Assembly: GCA_035772735.1 (NCBI GenBank)
Contig: JASDFA010000010.1
Location: 180,547,501-180,611,500 of the forward strand
Direction of reading: 5' to 3'
Source: Datura wrightii
Taxonomy: Eukaryota > Streptophyta > Magnoliopsida > Solanales > Solanaceae
Length of the DNA stretch: 64,000 nt
Shown: positions 46,401 through 58,004 of the stretch, piece by piece
How positions within the stretch are numbered: position 1 is the stretch's first letter
Layout: each line of letters begins with the position of its first letter
Translations under genes and position numbers: made by a program
Notes under the pieces: generated by a model
Database searches by the model: none
Told to the model about the DNA's origin: nothing
The model's input: the letters and a program-made list of their open reading frames with translations, nothing else

Positions 46401-49400
46401 TAATCTATACTTCTTATGTCGATTAGTAAGAGATGATTCAATCAAAGAACAGATAATGCAAATAAAATTAGCTTCACTTAAGAGATTATATAACCTAGGA
46501 GGAATACAAATATTCCGACAACACCTTACAGAGGTCATTACCTAGTGCTGTCAGTCAAATAAAAGATTATAAAGAGTAAACTTGAGGAAAAAAGACAAAT
46601 AAATGAGAGTGTAATGACTATTCTGATAAGAAGTAAGTGTAATGATTATAACCTATAGCAGCCTGAAGTCCATAATTGTTTAACTTGGAATAAGACTTAC
46701 CAAACCCTTCAGTCTTATAGACACAGGTCGGTTCTCCAAAGCATCAATTACTTTTGGTGAGACACTCTGGAAAGATAATGGAAATCGAGTTTTTATTTTG
46801 AAAAGTTAGGCAGGGAAAAAGATATTACAAAGGAAGACAATGACCATGTAAATAGAAACGTTTACCCGCAAAACTTCAGCAGCAGCTTCAATTCGGTCCT
46901 TATTCCAAAGCTTCAGCATGAGCACAGTCAAGTGGAATGTTTTTGGTTTAATAAAGATGGATTTCTCAATTCCCAAATCTGTTGAGTGGAAAAACATTGG
47001 TCAATTTCGTCACAGATTAAGACTAAAAAGGAAATAATGTCCCCATGCTAGGTGGAAAGATAGGGATAGATATTATCATAAACTTAAGAAGGACATGCAG
47101 AGATAAGAATTTTCTGCACAGAAGTCGTTCACAACATAGTACATGAATGTTTTTTTTTTTTAAAAAAAAAAAAATCTTTTGATAGAAGTAGTATGGTGCT
47201 AGATCTTATACCTAATAGTTTGGAAGCCTTTGATTCTGAAGTAGAGGACTCAGATGCTTTAGGCGAGTAACTCACTAGTGGTATGTTGGTTATATCCACT
47301 TTAACACGATCATTAGAATCTTCAGTTTTGAGTTCCACTGCAACCCGTGGTTCGCTCAAGTTCTGCTCCTCACCTTCCGAATCAGAAGTTTTACCACTTG
47401 AATCACATTCCAAATTTTCATCTTGATTAACTAAAGTAATTCCAAGAACTGAATTCTGGAAGTTGATGAGCTTGTTGACCAGTTCAGGATGTATGGCCAA
47501 TGGAAGTGATACAAAATGAGAGTAATCAAGATTTCGGCTTTTAACAGTCTACATAAAAAGGAGGCGCAATTAACACTTATGAGTGACAATAAATAAAAAA
47601 TGAGATGAAGAAAATAATAAGATCCTCATGACACAAGCAAGAACGGCGAACCACGGTTGAGCAAGATTCCTCATGACAAAAGCAAGTACGATGGATCACA
47701 CTTGAGCACTCTAGATATAAATAAAATTAGACAAGCACGTTATTTGAAAGTTCTGAATTATTTTTTGATAAAGTAAGTACGAGTGTACGACTTCATTTAA
47801 AAAAAGCATCAAAATGCAATAGTTACAGAAAAAGAGGAAATGTCAATCCAGAATACACAAAAAAATTAAAGCACTAAGGGTGCGTTTGGTACGAAGGAAA
47901 ATATTTGGTTTCTTTTTTATTTTCTTGTATTTGGTGTGTAAGCATAAAATATTATCCTAAAAGCATTTGCATATAATCTAGACAAATTTTGACCAACCAA
48001 ACATGAGAAAATCGAAAACATTTTCTACCAAACACACCCAAGGAACTGATAAAATCCATGGATGAGTCAATACTATCTACAGGAGAAAATTTAGCCCAGC
48101 TAAATAAGCTAACCAAACAACTAGCTTTGAGTGAACATATTTGAGTTGACACCCGTCAAACATCTCCTACTCCATTCCCACCAAATGCACCAAAACATGC
48201 AAGCCGGGACCATAGTCGAGATCTTCCTGATGGGGAAAGTTCTGGATTATTACTAGTATGAAAGTGCCAGGAAAAGCTAAGAGTTCTAGTAGTATGTTAG
48301 CTTCAGTTGAGAGAGAGATAGAGAGTGAGTGTCCAAAAGGTATAGTTTCAGCGAGCGAGGGAGGGAGGGAGAGAGAGAGAGAGAGAGAGAGTCCAAAAGG
48401 TAATTAAAAGCAACTTCAAATGCTGAGAATAGGTTCAAGGTCAAATCCAAGTGATACCAGGACCAAACTTAAAACAGGAAAAGGCTCCTTAAGAGTGGCA
48501 AGAAGATGACAAAATGGATAACATACAGTAAGATGTCTTAACTTCATCAATAATCATTAGCATGACCATTTAGAAGTAAAAACACTAAAATTAAAAGCAT
48601 TGAGCAAAAACAGATACTTACATGTTACCACAGTTTATAGGTACAAGCTCTAGAAAATTTGACAGATAAAAAGTACTATTCCTTTTTTCCTTATTTGTTT
48701 GCTAGCACGGACAAAATCAAATGTTGGTGCAAACCTCATCAATTACGGCTTGAACCCTATCTGATGCTCTTGCCACACTTTCAGCAGAATTGCCTTCTAT
48801 GACTGCAATATGGAACTATACGTTAAAAACGAAAAAAGTTGAACCAAGATATTTTGGATTTAAATACTAATGTATTGACCCATATTAAATATAGACCAAT
48901 ACAAAAGGAATATAGCTCCAATCACTCTGAAAGAAACATGTTATGGTGGCAGTCACAAGTAGCAAAAACATAAAGAGAAGTGGATGCCAATTCCATTTTT
49001 AAGACCTACTAATAAAGAATACATCACAAAGGAGAGACCAAAAGCCAATCACCACAGCTAATGACAAGAAAAGAGCAAAGCACATTATCACAGCATGCCT
49101 CCAAAATTTTGGTCAACAAATGTTAGTAGGAGACATGAATGGAGCTTAAGCTTGGAAATCGGAAAATAAAAACTGTAATATTATTAGATATTGATAAGAT
49201 TACAAATAACTATATCAGACAGAGGATACAAGTAGTACACACACAGAATAAATGAGGAAGGGTAACCAAGATGGTTTTGTTTCCCTACATAGCCAACCAA
49301 ATGCACTACTTTGTAGGTGCAACACTATGGCGATTGAAAGTGTTTATAGATCTAAAATCACATGAAGGTTATCTCGAAAGATCTATGATCTCTAAAAACC

Positions 49401-51840
49401 AATGCAGTAGCAAAAGGTCCACAGAGGGATAAGCATGAGATTTAGAGTCTCCAGTTATAATGAACCTCTAAAGTGTGTTAAAAGACATCCTACTAGAATG
49501 AAATTGTTCAAATGGAGCAGAATATATAGTTCATCACCAAACCCAACTAATTTGGGATTGACATGTCGTCGATTGATCAATTGATTGATCACCTAATATA
49601 CCAGGGTCCAGGAACAACATAAGTAGGTTATAGAAATCATACGGTGTATTATCAGAAGCGAAAATCAGGCTAATAATATCATTATGATTGAATCGAATAA
49701 CTTAATCAATGCACAGAAGCTGAATCAATCAAAATCAAAAAATAAAAAAGCAACCCACTGAGACAATCTTCCTTCCGCAATAATGGAAGTATGATTTTTA
49801 CTCCCATTTCCTCCTCAATTGTCCTCTGTGTTGCACCTCTATATGCAGAATATCAAAGGAATGTATTAGCCCCTCATTTTTAGCATAAGCAATAATCCAC
49901 ACAGAAAGTCATACCCTTTCCCTTTGATGAAACGCATCAAGGAAGCCCCTGCCTGCAGATATGTTTAGTAATGAGCTGAGAGTAGTAGGAGAATTGAAAG
50001 CAAATTTATTGGGAGAACTCTGAATTTATGATGAAAACCATCCATAACATGTGTCATGAGTGCAAAGTGACGATCCTGTAAAGAAAAAGAGCCACGTAAC
50101 ACACTGCACATGCAGGCAGGAAACAGGCCTATTCAATACGTTACTCAATTAAAAGAGCGAGCAGTACGGCTAGGAACTATTGGTGATTCAACCGAATAGA
50201 AGATGAACTCAATGAAGCACAATAATGACACAAAACTGATAAAAATGATAGACATACATCAGAGACGTTAACACTTCTTATGGGTCTCTAACATCTCTTC
50301 AGCTTCCAATGAGCCATGTGACGGTCTAATTGGGTCACAAAGTCATGTGAATACAATTGACTCTTCTATACAGACACCCGAATTGCTTTTGTGATATAAA
50401 AAGGATTAACTAAGTTGTTGGTATAATCAAGGATAGTGTAGCTTCAAAACTTCTGTTAATGAGTTTAATGTCCTCCTAAATCATACAAAATAGGAAAAAT
50501 ATGGCGGTATCATATCATTGATGGGTATTGGACCTCTTCTGGATTTCCATCTGATGCAACCCGTAAACGCATCAACTTGCATGCTTTGCATCACTTGACA
50601 GCAAAAACTGGAAACTCTTTTGAGGAATGCACTGAAGTTTCAAAGATCTATATAGAGTTGGAACAGTCAATTTATAAGAGTGTCTTTGCATATAGCTAGG
50701 TTCGTCAATTGTTATATTAGAAGTTTCATCATTGTGTTGTATTGTTTTATTGTCTAATGCGTACATATGAAGTTAAAGACAGATTAACGAGCAGGTTCAT
50801 GATGTGTTTGGAACAAATACAGATTATAGCTATCCTTCATTTTTTTACAAGTATATTTTCTAATAAGTACAGAAAACAAGTAGATGCACTACACTGATCA
50901 TTCCCATGGGGTATGTTGCAACTTCTTCTTGTCTAGCAGCTTGACTAGCACATCAATAACTATGCTCAGACAGAAGCAGTTCAGAGACATTGCTTTCAGA
51001 AACTGAGAAAAGTAATCATAATGCTCTTGGTAATCAATATCCCGACTTTTCGGAAAACTCCATTCTTCTTTTCAATTTTGATAAAGTTAATAAGCTCATT
51101 AACTTGCGCCGAGGGTCTATCAGGAACAACCTATCTAACTTCACAAGGTAGGGGTATGACTCTCCCCTGACCCTACTTGGGGGATTACACCAGGTATGAT
51201 GCATTGAAGTAAGCCTTGCACCTAAAGTCTTGGACAATGTTTTGACTAATAGGATAGGATGAAGAAGATGCAGAAGAGAAAAAAAAAACAGAAATTCATC
51301 AAAAGCTAGTCAAGTTGTAACAACCCAAAAAAAATCACCTTGACTGTAACTGAATGCTTCTGAGCTGCTGAAAGTGATTCATCATCAGTAGATGGTGTTG
51401 TTTGTCCTTCTAGATCAATGCCTTCACAATCCTGCACTGCTACATCATTTACCACTTCAGCTTCGCCCCTTGCCAGAACTGGTGACTCATTCGAAGAGAT
51501 GGAGCACTTAATTTCTTGCACTTGACCTACAAAGTCATGCTTCTCATCACCTAGACCATCTGAACTTCCAATATTAATCTTCCACATCTTTTACAGTGTA
51601 TTCTACATATTAAATAAGATCATATACATTAACGATCAACAACTATAACAACCTATTCCTGACACAACAATATATTATTTTTCAATTATTTGGATTTTAT
51701 GTGTGGTTTATAATATCTAAGAACTTCCAATAGCAACAGGAAAATACAGAAAGTGAGAAACACTCACCTTCAGTAGACCTTGATTGAGTAGAAACAGGTC
51801 TCCATGTTTTCGAAACCATTTTATGCTTTTTCCGGTCCAT
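43307..51840 (-). CDS. ASCC1-like protein (KH domain plus LigT/2H-phosphoesterase-like domain)
   Basis: Homologue of activating signal cointegrator complex subunit 1, which in animals works with the ASCC3 helicase in transcription and alkylation repair; the plant role is little known. Exons: 51768-51840, 51339-51559, 49915-49952, 49759-49838, 48735-48802, 47212-47548, 46866-46978, 46701-46766, 44622-44712, 44443-44519, 43625-43662, 43307-43493. They total 1389 nt, 462 aa. The KH domain starts near residue 99: AGASLMRFIKGKGGATQRTI then EEEMGVKIILP. The LigT-like part contains SHFVSLPLAIHPELVNKLIN, SIFIKPKTFHLTVLMLKLWN (HLT half of the HxT pair), KLHATIMNARHRK (second HAT) and GSEEWGEYLIREAHLSQRFV. 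The start MDRKKHKMV follows an in-frame upstream stop. Exons 1/2 and 9/10 have the least certain boundaries. Intron 8 is about 1.9 kb. Confidence 0.88.
44828..44848 (+). repeat. (TC)n microsatellite in an ASCC1 intron
   Basis: A perfect dinucleotide run followed by an AC-rich stretch. Intronic; no function implied. Confidence 0.8.
45238..45391. repeat. 77-bp intronic tandem duplication
   Basis: AATAATATCACTACTAATTC... at 45238 and AATAATATCACAACTAATTC... at 45315 are head-to-tail copies about 90% alike, inside the largest ASCC1 intron. Confidence 0.85.
46217..46379. repeat. 88-bp intronic tandem duplication
   Basis: TTACATGAAACTTCAGTAGA... (46217) recurs as TTACATGCAACTTCAGTAAA... (46305), continuing through AACTTTTTATG.CCAT. 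Same intron as the 77-bp duplication. Confidence 0.75.
47878..48039. mobile_element. Short MITE with GGGTGCGTTTGGTA ends
   Basis: A 162-bp intronic element bounded by GGGTGCGTTTGGTA and TACCAAACACACCC, a near-perfect terminal inverted repeat. The interior (ATAAAATATTATCCTAAAAG; GACCAACCAAACATGAGAAA) links it to the repeats at 8285 and 39963. No clear target duplication was found. Confidence 0.7.
48370..48391 (+). repeat. (GA)n microsatellite in an ASCC1 intron
   Basis: A pure GA run preceded by imperfect GAGG units. Intronic. Confidence 0.8.
51111..51200 (+). repeat. TS-type SINE fragment in an ASCC1 intron
   Basis: GAGGGTCTATCAGGAACAAC, CACAAGGTAGGGGTATGACT, CCCTACTTGGGGGATTACAC and CAGGTATG follow the TS-type SINE 3' body. 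This is the best preserved of the copies here. Confidence 0.7.
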
Positions 51841-51909
51841 GGAAACTCGTAAAGCTCCTTCAATATGCGTCCCCAAGTTATAGTTGAAACGGCAAGAAGA
51901 AAAACACCT

Positions 51910-52150
51910 CTGCAACAAATTACATTACCCGATAAATTGTGAAACTTCTATTAGTAATCAGCTGTTGGAAACCTCTTCGAAATTCACTAAAGGCAGCAAT
52001 TTCAGCATTACCTTTACGTTTCTTTGATTATCACTAATCAATAATTTAAAAGGAAATCAGACCCAAACGTTAAAGATAAACCTTGATTTTCTACACAATG
52101 TTTTTCTTGCAGCTGCAAATTTTATGCATAAACGACAGAGGACGGTCTAC
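51910..52150 (-). other. 5' UTR intron of the ASCC1-like gene, with minimal uORF upstream
   Basis: Donor CTTCCAG|GTAGACC (exon edge 52151) and acceptor TTTGTTGCAG|AGGTG (exon resumes at 51909). The upstream leader exon has an ATG directly followed by TAA (52177-52182), a start-stop uORF. The frame joined to the CDS is closed by a stop near 52240, so translation must begin at 51840. Confidence 0.6.
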
Positions 52151-52210
52151 CTGGAAGTGTTGTGTGCGCTTCGGTATTACATGAATCTTTGTGAATTTCC
52201 AAGCAAGATC

Positions 52211-52934
52211 GACGCTGTGGAAGACGATTGGTTTAAAAAGCTACGTTTTAAATCGTTAATTCATTGAAAATATTGAAAAGATTTACAGTGACCTGCAAAT
52301 GGTAAGTGTCGCACCTTAAAAAAGACCTGTAAGCTATCATTCGCTTCTCTCTTTCGACGGCGGTGGCGCTGAAAATAAATCACCAGCCGGAAGAATGAAA
52401 TTTTCACCAGAATGTGTGAGTTTTACTGTTTTAGCTTGAAAATGGAGAACATGACAAAATAATCCCTTATATTTAGAGAAAGGTTCAAAATAGCCACAAA
52501 AACATGATTTGATAAGTTTTAATATTTTAAATTTGTGGAATGCTACTTTCATCTCCATTAAGCATTTAATAAATTCTATCTATTAAATTTGATTGAGACA
52601 ATAAGTATTTTTTTTCACAGCTCTCACCAAGAAACTACAACGTAGAAAACTATCCATAGGCACTAAAACATAGACCAATCATTACAGAAATTACCAAAAA
52701 AAAATGTATCAAACTTTAAAGTTGGAAGTGAAAATACTAGTATAAATGATTTAGAGGCATTGTGAACGCACATATAAAGTTGAGTGATCAAAGTGTAATT
52801 TTAAAACTTAAGCACTTCAGTGCCTTGTAGTAGTAATCCAAGTTCCGTGTCGAGCAAATAAAAAAGGATTCTTTACAGAGCAGAGAAGCATAGCATAGAG
52901 TGGGAGTGGGGCTGAGTAGAGCACAAAGAGGACG
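52211..52934. other. Divergent intergenic region (possible shared promoter)
   Basis: About 0.7 kb separate the leader of the minus-strand ASCC1-like gene from the start of the plus-strand membrane protein gene. AT-rich; no further gene was seen. Confidence 0.5.
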
Positions 52935-55900
52935 ATGCTGGAAAGGGTGCTCTCTTCTCGCAGGGCGCCGCCGGTCAGTGACGACGGCGATGAGGACGGA
53001 GACGAATCCAAAACTCGGAAGCATATATCCATTGCGACGAGGGTCACAAATTACTTGATTCGAACTGGACACCTCTGGCCTTGCCTTCTCATAGGGCTTG
53101 TGATTGTGGTGGTCACTTCTTTCGTTTATCACACTCGCGACTTAGTGTGTATCTCCGCTTCCTCTTCCGATCACCTTTCTCGTTTGCGATTCTTTGGCTT
53201 CGACGGCCTTGAAACGGACTTCGGATCTCTCGGCGTTCCCTGGTGTAAGTTCATTGCGTTTCGGATTTTGGTGTCTATCCAGATCTGGTTTGTTTTTTCC
53301 TTGTTGTGAATTGCCTCCCAGCGTATTTTCTGTTTAGGCTGATCAGTAAATGGATTCAATTGAACAAATCCTATTTCACTCGATTTCCTTCAGAGGAACA
53401 GGTGATACATTTAGTTTCTTTTAGATTTTATTGATTTATGAAATCTAAAGCTACGGTTAACCAGTTTTACATGGTTCATCTGTAGGAGTAATCTAGGTGC
53501 AAGTAACTGGATTAACATTGTGTATTCTTTTGGTGTCACTTTGGTAGTAGGATCCAGTGGCTTGATTCAAACAGAACAAGAGTGATATTGCATGTGATGA
53601 TGTTAATGGAGGAATTAGGTGTGTTAAGAGTAATTCAAAGTGGTACAGATTGTTGTTGTAATCTATGTTAATGGAGGAATTAGGTGTGCTAGAGTAACTC
53701 AAGTGGTACAGATTGTTGTTTTTATCTGTCTTAATGGAGGAATTAGGTGTGTTAGAGTAACTCAAGTGGTACAGATTATTGTTTTTTTTTCTAATTAATA
53801 GCTGCCTATTTGATAGTGGATTTTCATTGTTATAATGGAAAATCGTACACACATGTCCAAAATTTGCACATATAATTTCAAGACATTACTGTAGTTGAAA
53901 ATGCTATTCCCCTGTCCAGAAATCATACATCTAGTTTCAAGACCAAGACTTTTTTCCTTATTTCATTGATAGATGATGAGTGTGGCATAAGCTGGACTGC
54001 TTATAGCCTACTTCACTTTAGTATTTTTTTTTCATATATGATGATTATAATCTCCAGAGTGTCGCATAAAATGGAATAATTGGCTTTCTAGTAGCTTCAT
54101 TCTGATATATAGTCATAGCAGAAGTAAAATGGTTTATCATCATTACTATGTTTTATTAAATCATGTCTTCAGCGGCACTTTTGATCTATGGTCAACAAAT
54201 GAAACAACTGTTTAGACATGTGGGTAGGCATGTCTATTTCATTTTTGTAGATGTCATTCACCTTTTCTGGCATGTCAAAGATTCTTCCTATGTTCTTTTA
54301 TCTGTGAAACTCAATATTTGAACAATGAAATTCACATGGTCCAATGCAACTTTAATTAATTTTAACTCTTGTCAAAAGGCAGATCGAAACATGGGAGAAC
54401 TGTTGAATGGACCACAAAGGATTTGATCAAAGGTCTGGAGGAGTTTGTGCCCATATATGAGACACGACCTATCAAGAATAACATGTATGGTATGGGTTTT
54501 GATCACAGCTTCGGGCTCTGGTTTATCACTCGGTGGTTAAAACCAGAGTTGATGATTGAGAGTGGTGCGTTCAAGGGACACTCAACTTGGGTCTTGAGAC
54601 AAGCAATGCCAGATACACCAATCGTTTCACTTACACCCCGTCATCCTGAGAAGTATCTCAAGAAAGGACCTGCTTATGTTGATGAGAATTGCACATACTT
54701 TGCTGGAAAAGACTTTGTTGATTTTGGAAATGTTGATTGGAGTAAAGTTATGAAGAAGCATGGAATCAAGGATGTTAGCCAGGTTCTTGTCTTTTTTGAT
54801 GACCATCAAAACGAATTGAAAAGGTATAACTTCTATAGCTTTATTTTGGGCTTTGTTAAATAAATAATTCCTTCAGTCACTTGTTGTAATGTCATCGTTT
54901 CCATAGCAGTATTCGCTGATGCTATGGCTTTGCCAATTGCTCCATGTTTTGCAAATATGTCTCATTGTTCTCTGATTTGGAATTTGAACTTTGATTGACA
55001 GACTGAAGCAAGCACTAAAAGCTGGGTTTAGGCATCTTGTGTTCGAGGACAATTATGATACTGGTACTGGAGACCACTATTCCTTCAGGCAGATGTGTGA
55101 TCAATTTTATATTAGAGGTATATTTTCATCTCGACTTTAAACAATTGTTTTTCCTCTGTCAAGCCAAAGCAGACATTATCTTTTTCCTTTTTGTTCTTTA
55201 TTGTATCTCTCTGGTTTTTCCCTTTGCTAAGTTGATTCAGTTTTTATTTGGAAAATTTGGTGAGATTTTGTTGACTCTGTGTGTGGAGGAACAAATAAAT
55301 AGAGATCATGTGCTAAAGTAATTTTCACCCATGAAACTCCTAATGGAGCAGTATAACCAATTTTTCTCTCATGAGGAATTTGCCGTATAACAAGAAGTCA
55401 GAGACATGAAGTTTGATTATAATATACAGTGCGTTGGAAACACGATACAATGCAAAATATGTTGCCAACGGCTATCTATCAAATTTAAACCCTGCCTGTT
55501 AGGAGTTTTTTGGGTAAGTGCCATCTGATATGGGACATTAACCTGTCAATTAACTCAGTGATCTCAACCCAAAAATCCTAATTTTAGGAGGTCAATTGTC
55601 TTAGAGCCTGTTTGGATTGGCTTATTTTATGTGCTTTTATGCCAAATAGTTTTAAAGCAGTTTTGTAGTGTTTGGGTAAAATAAAAAGTGTTTTAAGCCC
55701 TTGTTTTTAAGCTAAAATAACAAAAATAAGTCAAAAGCTAGAAATCTTAACTTATGACTCTTGTCTTATAAATCAGAAGTTATAAGCCCATTCAAACAAG
55801 CTCTTAGTGATGCCAACTAGAGACTTCAAAAGTTGGACGGAATCATGATCTCATAGAATATTGAAATAACTTCCAAAGTACGTATTATGCTTTATCGAGC

Positions 55901-56669
55901 CTTTTGTTTGTTTTACCTGTCTAACCAAGTAAAACACATCGTTCTCCGTTTAGGCCACCTTTATCTCGTGCAGTTGTAAAGAATCAGTTGATATTGATTA
56001 TGAGATTGAAAAACCAAGCTAAACAAATGAGAAATATGTAGAAAATAATAGGAAGAAATCTTGATATGAAGAAAACGTATACAAATAAACTCTAGTATAG
56101 AGTGTCAATAGATCAAATAGCAGTTATGCTATGCTTAGAGCATGCCGGTTCCCTATACAAATGTTTTTCAATTTGTGAAATTATTTGTTGACTTTTGTAG
56201 TCAGTGCACTTCTTAGTTCTTACTACATGACATGTTTTCCAATTTAATTCCAGGTGGAGGCCATAGCTGCTTTAAGGACAGTGATGAAGGAAGGATCAGA
56301 TCAAGAAGGAAGAAATTCTGGGAGAAGGCTGTTGATATTGAGGAACTTTGCGGTCCTGGTGAAGCTTGGTGGGGTGTGAGAGGGCAGATGCGGGATGATT
56401 TTAACCACAGCAATAAGGCCATTTCTTATGCAGAACATTTTAAAAATAGCAGGTTTGTAGAGTCAGTGTTAGATGTTTACTGGGAGCTTCCACCTGTGGC
56501 TGGTCCTTCATTAACTCATCAGACGAGATACGATCCGGCTCGTGCATCAAGTCCTATTGTGGAAGATGGCAGATATGGCTTGTTTCGGAGGCTCGGCTTA
56601 TCTGGACTGGAGGCATCTGTATTCAATGGTTACACTCAAATGGTCTATCTTCAGGTGTCACAAGAATGA
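52935..56669 (+). CDS. Type II membrane protein with SAM-methyltransferase-like luminal domain, function unknown
   Basis: Exons: 52935-53244, 54379-54823, 55002-55117, 56254-56669, together 1287 nt and 428 aa. A basic N-terminus precedes one membrane segment (about 47-65, LWPCLLIGLVIVVVTSFVYH), as in Golgi type II proteins. The remainder has the look of a Rossmann-like methyltransferase/hydroxylase fold: MIESGAFKGHSTWVLRQA (about 162-179, glycine-rich loop), IVSLTPRHPEKY, LVFFDDHQNE (acidic pair about 244-245) and HLVFEDNYDTGTGDHYSF. These resemble the ExGxxxGxS...DD.H layout of cephalosporin-hydroxylase-like and Methyltransf_24 proteins. I recognise it as a conserved plant family but know no characterised function. 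The catalytic assignment is inference. Splice joins recreate VPWCRSKHG and IRGGGHSCF. Confidence 0.85.
53603..53793. repeat. 63-65-bp minisatellite, three units, in intron 1
   Basis: TTAATGGAGGAATTAGGTGT begins units at 53603, 53668 and 53731, each continuing with GAGTAA.TCAA.GTGGTACAG. High similarity between units; intronic. Confidence 0.9.
55604..55803. mobile_element. Tourist-like MITE in intron 3
   Basis: A 200-bp element with ends GAGCCTGTTTGGATTGGCTT and (complement of right end) GAGCTTGTTTGAATGGGCTT, flanked by TTA on both sides (55601-55603 and 55804-55806). This fits PIF/Harbinger-derived MITEs. Non-coding. Confidence 0.8.
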
Positions 56670-58004
56670 GATTTTGGTTGCCACTGCATATAAGTTGTAG
56701 TTTTGTATTAGTGATCTCTGTTTTTGCTGTTCTGTTAGTTCTTTCTGGTGTAACTCTTGAGAGGCTGTCTCTGTGCTGCCTATAGATTTTACTCCTACAG
56801 TGTTTCAGATGTCCATTTATCCCCAGGTCACTCTGATATTTGTGTAGAGTAACGGAAGTCTGATGAGTGAAATTTATCCCATCTGTACAATGTGCCCTTA
56901 AATTGTATGCTAGAAAATAGCCTATGTTGAAACAGCTCTCATTGTTTTATCTTAGCCTTTATCACAAATATGTTAGAATGATTAAGAATAGAATTATGTC
57001 ATGATCCAACACCCACTTCTGATGTTTTCCTAGCCTTTTTATTCCCCACATGAACATCTACTCAACAGAACTGAGGTTGAGAAGTAACTGCACTTGAGGA
57101 GTCCAGAAGCTTCTCTAAATTGATTTCATTTTGTATAGTTCGATAAGCAATGGATGCTAAATCTTTAAACAACTTTCAGATTGAGCTATTCTGCTTCAGT
57201 CCGTGAAAGAAACTCCTGGCACCATTACCTCCTCGAGCTTCTGCAGGTCTACAGAACTGAGCCACACAGTAATAGGCTTCCTTTGGCTCCCCGTTATTGA
57301 ATGGGAAATGACAGATCAAAGTTGAGGCATCCAGTACTTGCTAACGTTTGATGATCCTTGAACAAACTAATCCAAGCTATAGTCACTTTATTTCAAGCCT
57401 AAGCCCTATCCTCTTTTTCACTGAGTAAGCAATCAGAGAAAGAGAGTAAAATGCATGGAGAGCTCAGAATTTGGAGTCCCATCCCATTCTAGCAAAACAG
57501 ACTCCGACAGAAATGCAGTGTAAAGACTCTTGTAGTACGTAGCACGGGGAACTTAATGCGCCAGGCTTTTTTAATTACTATTAGTTAATTGGTTAGAAGT
57601 TACTGTACAATGCTTCATCGGAATAATAGTTGAAAATGAATTATTTTTGTTTGCCAAACTCACTATAACTCCGCCCTTGCTGTTGGCATTGTGTATAACA
57701 GGCCTCATAATTGTGGTACCCTTTCCTGATCTACTTACTACAAACTTAATTCTTATGTCAAACAGGAAAGTAGAAAGTCCATGAGGGGTGAGACATTAGA
57801 CAGTGTTGCTAGTAACAAGCACTAATTAACAATTATCATAGGCAACAGCAAACAAAAATCTTGGACATCACCGGTATACATCTTCTTAAACCAGCTCACT
57901 TCCTTTCAGGGAATGCTACACATCTAGTCTAATTCCAGATACAGAAGATGGCAGAGAAAGGATGCTCGTCGATGTAGAAGCCATCAGACGGTTAATCTCA
58001 GTCA
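56670..58004. other. Intergenic between two convergent genes
   Basis: 3' regions of the membrane-protein gene (plus) and the Aux/IAA gene (minus). No exon or RNA gene is recognisable. Confidence 0.6.

Noticed and set aside
52788..53359. Minus-strand ORFs opposite the membrane-protein first exon
   Set aside because: They are antisense shadows of a real exon with a family-consistent splice into VPWCRSKHG.
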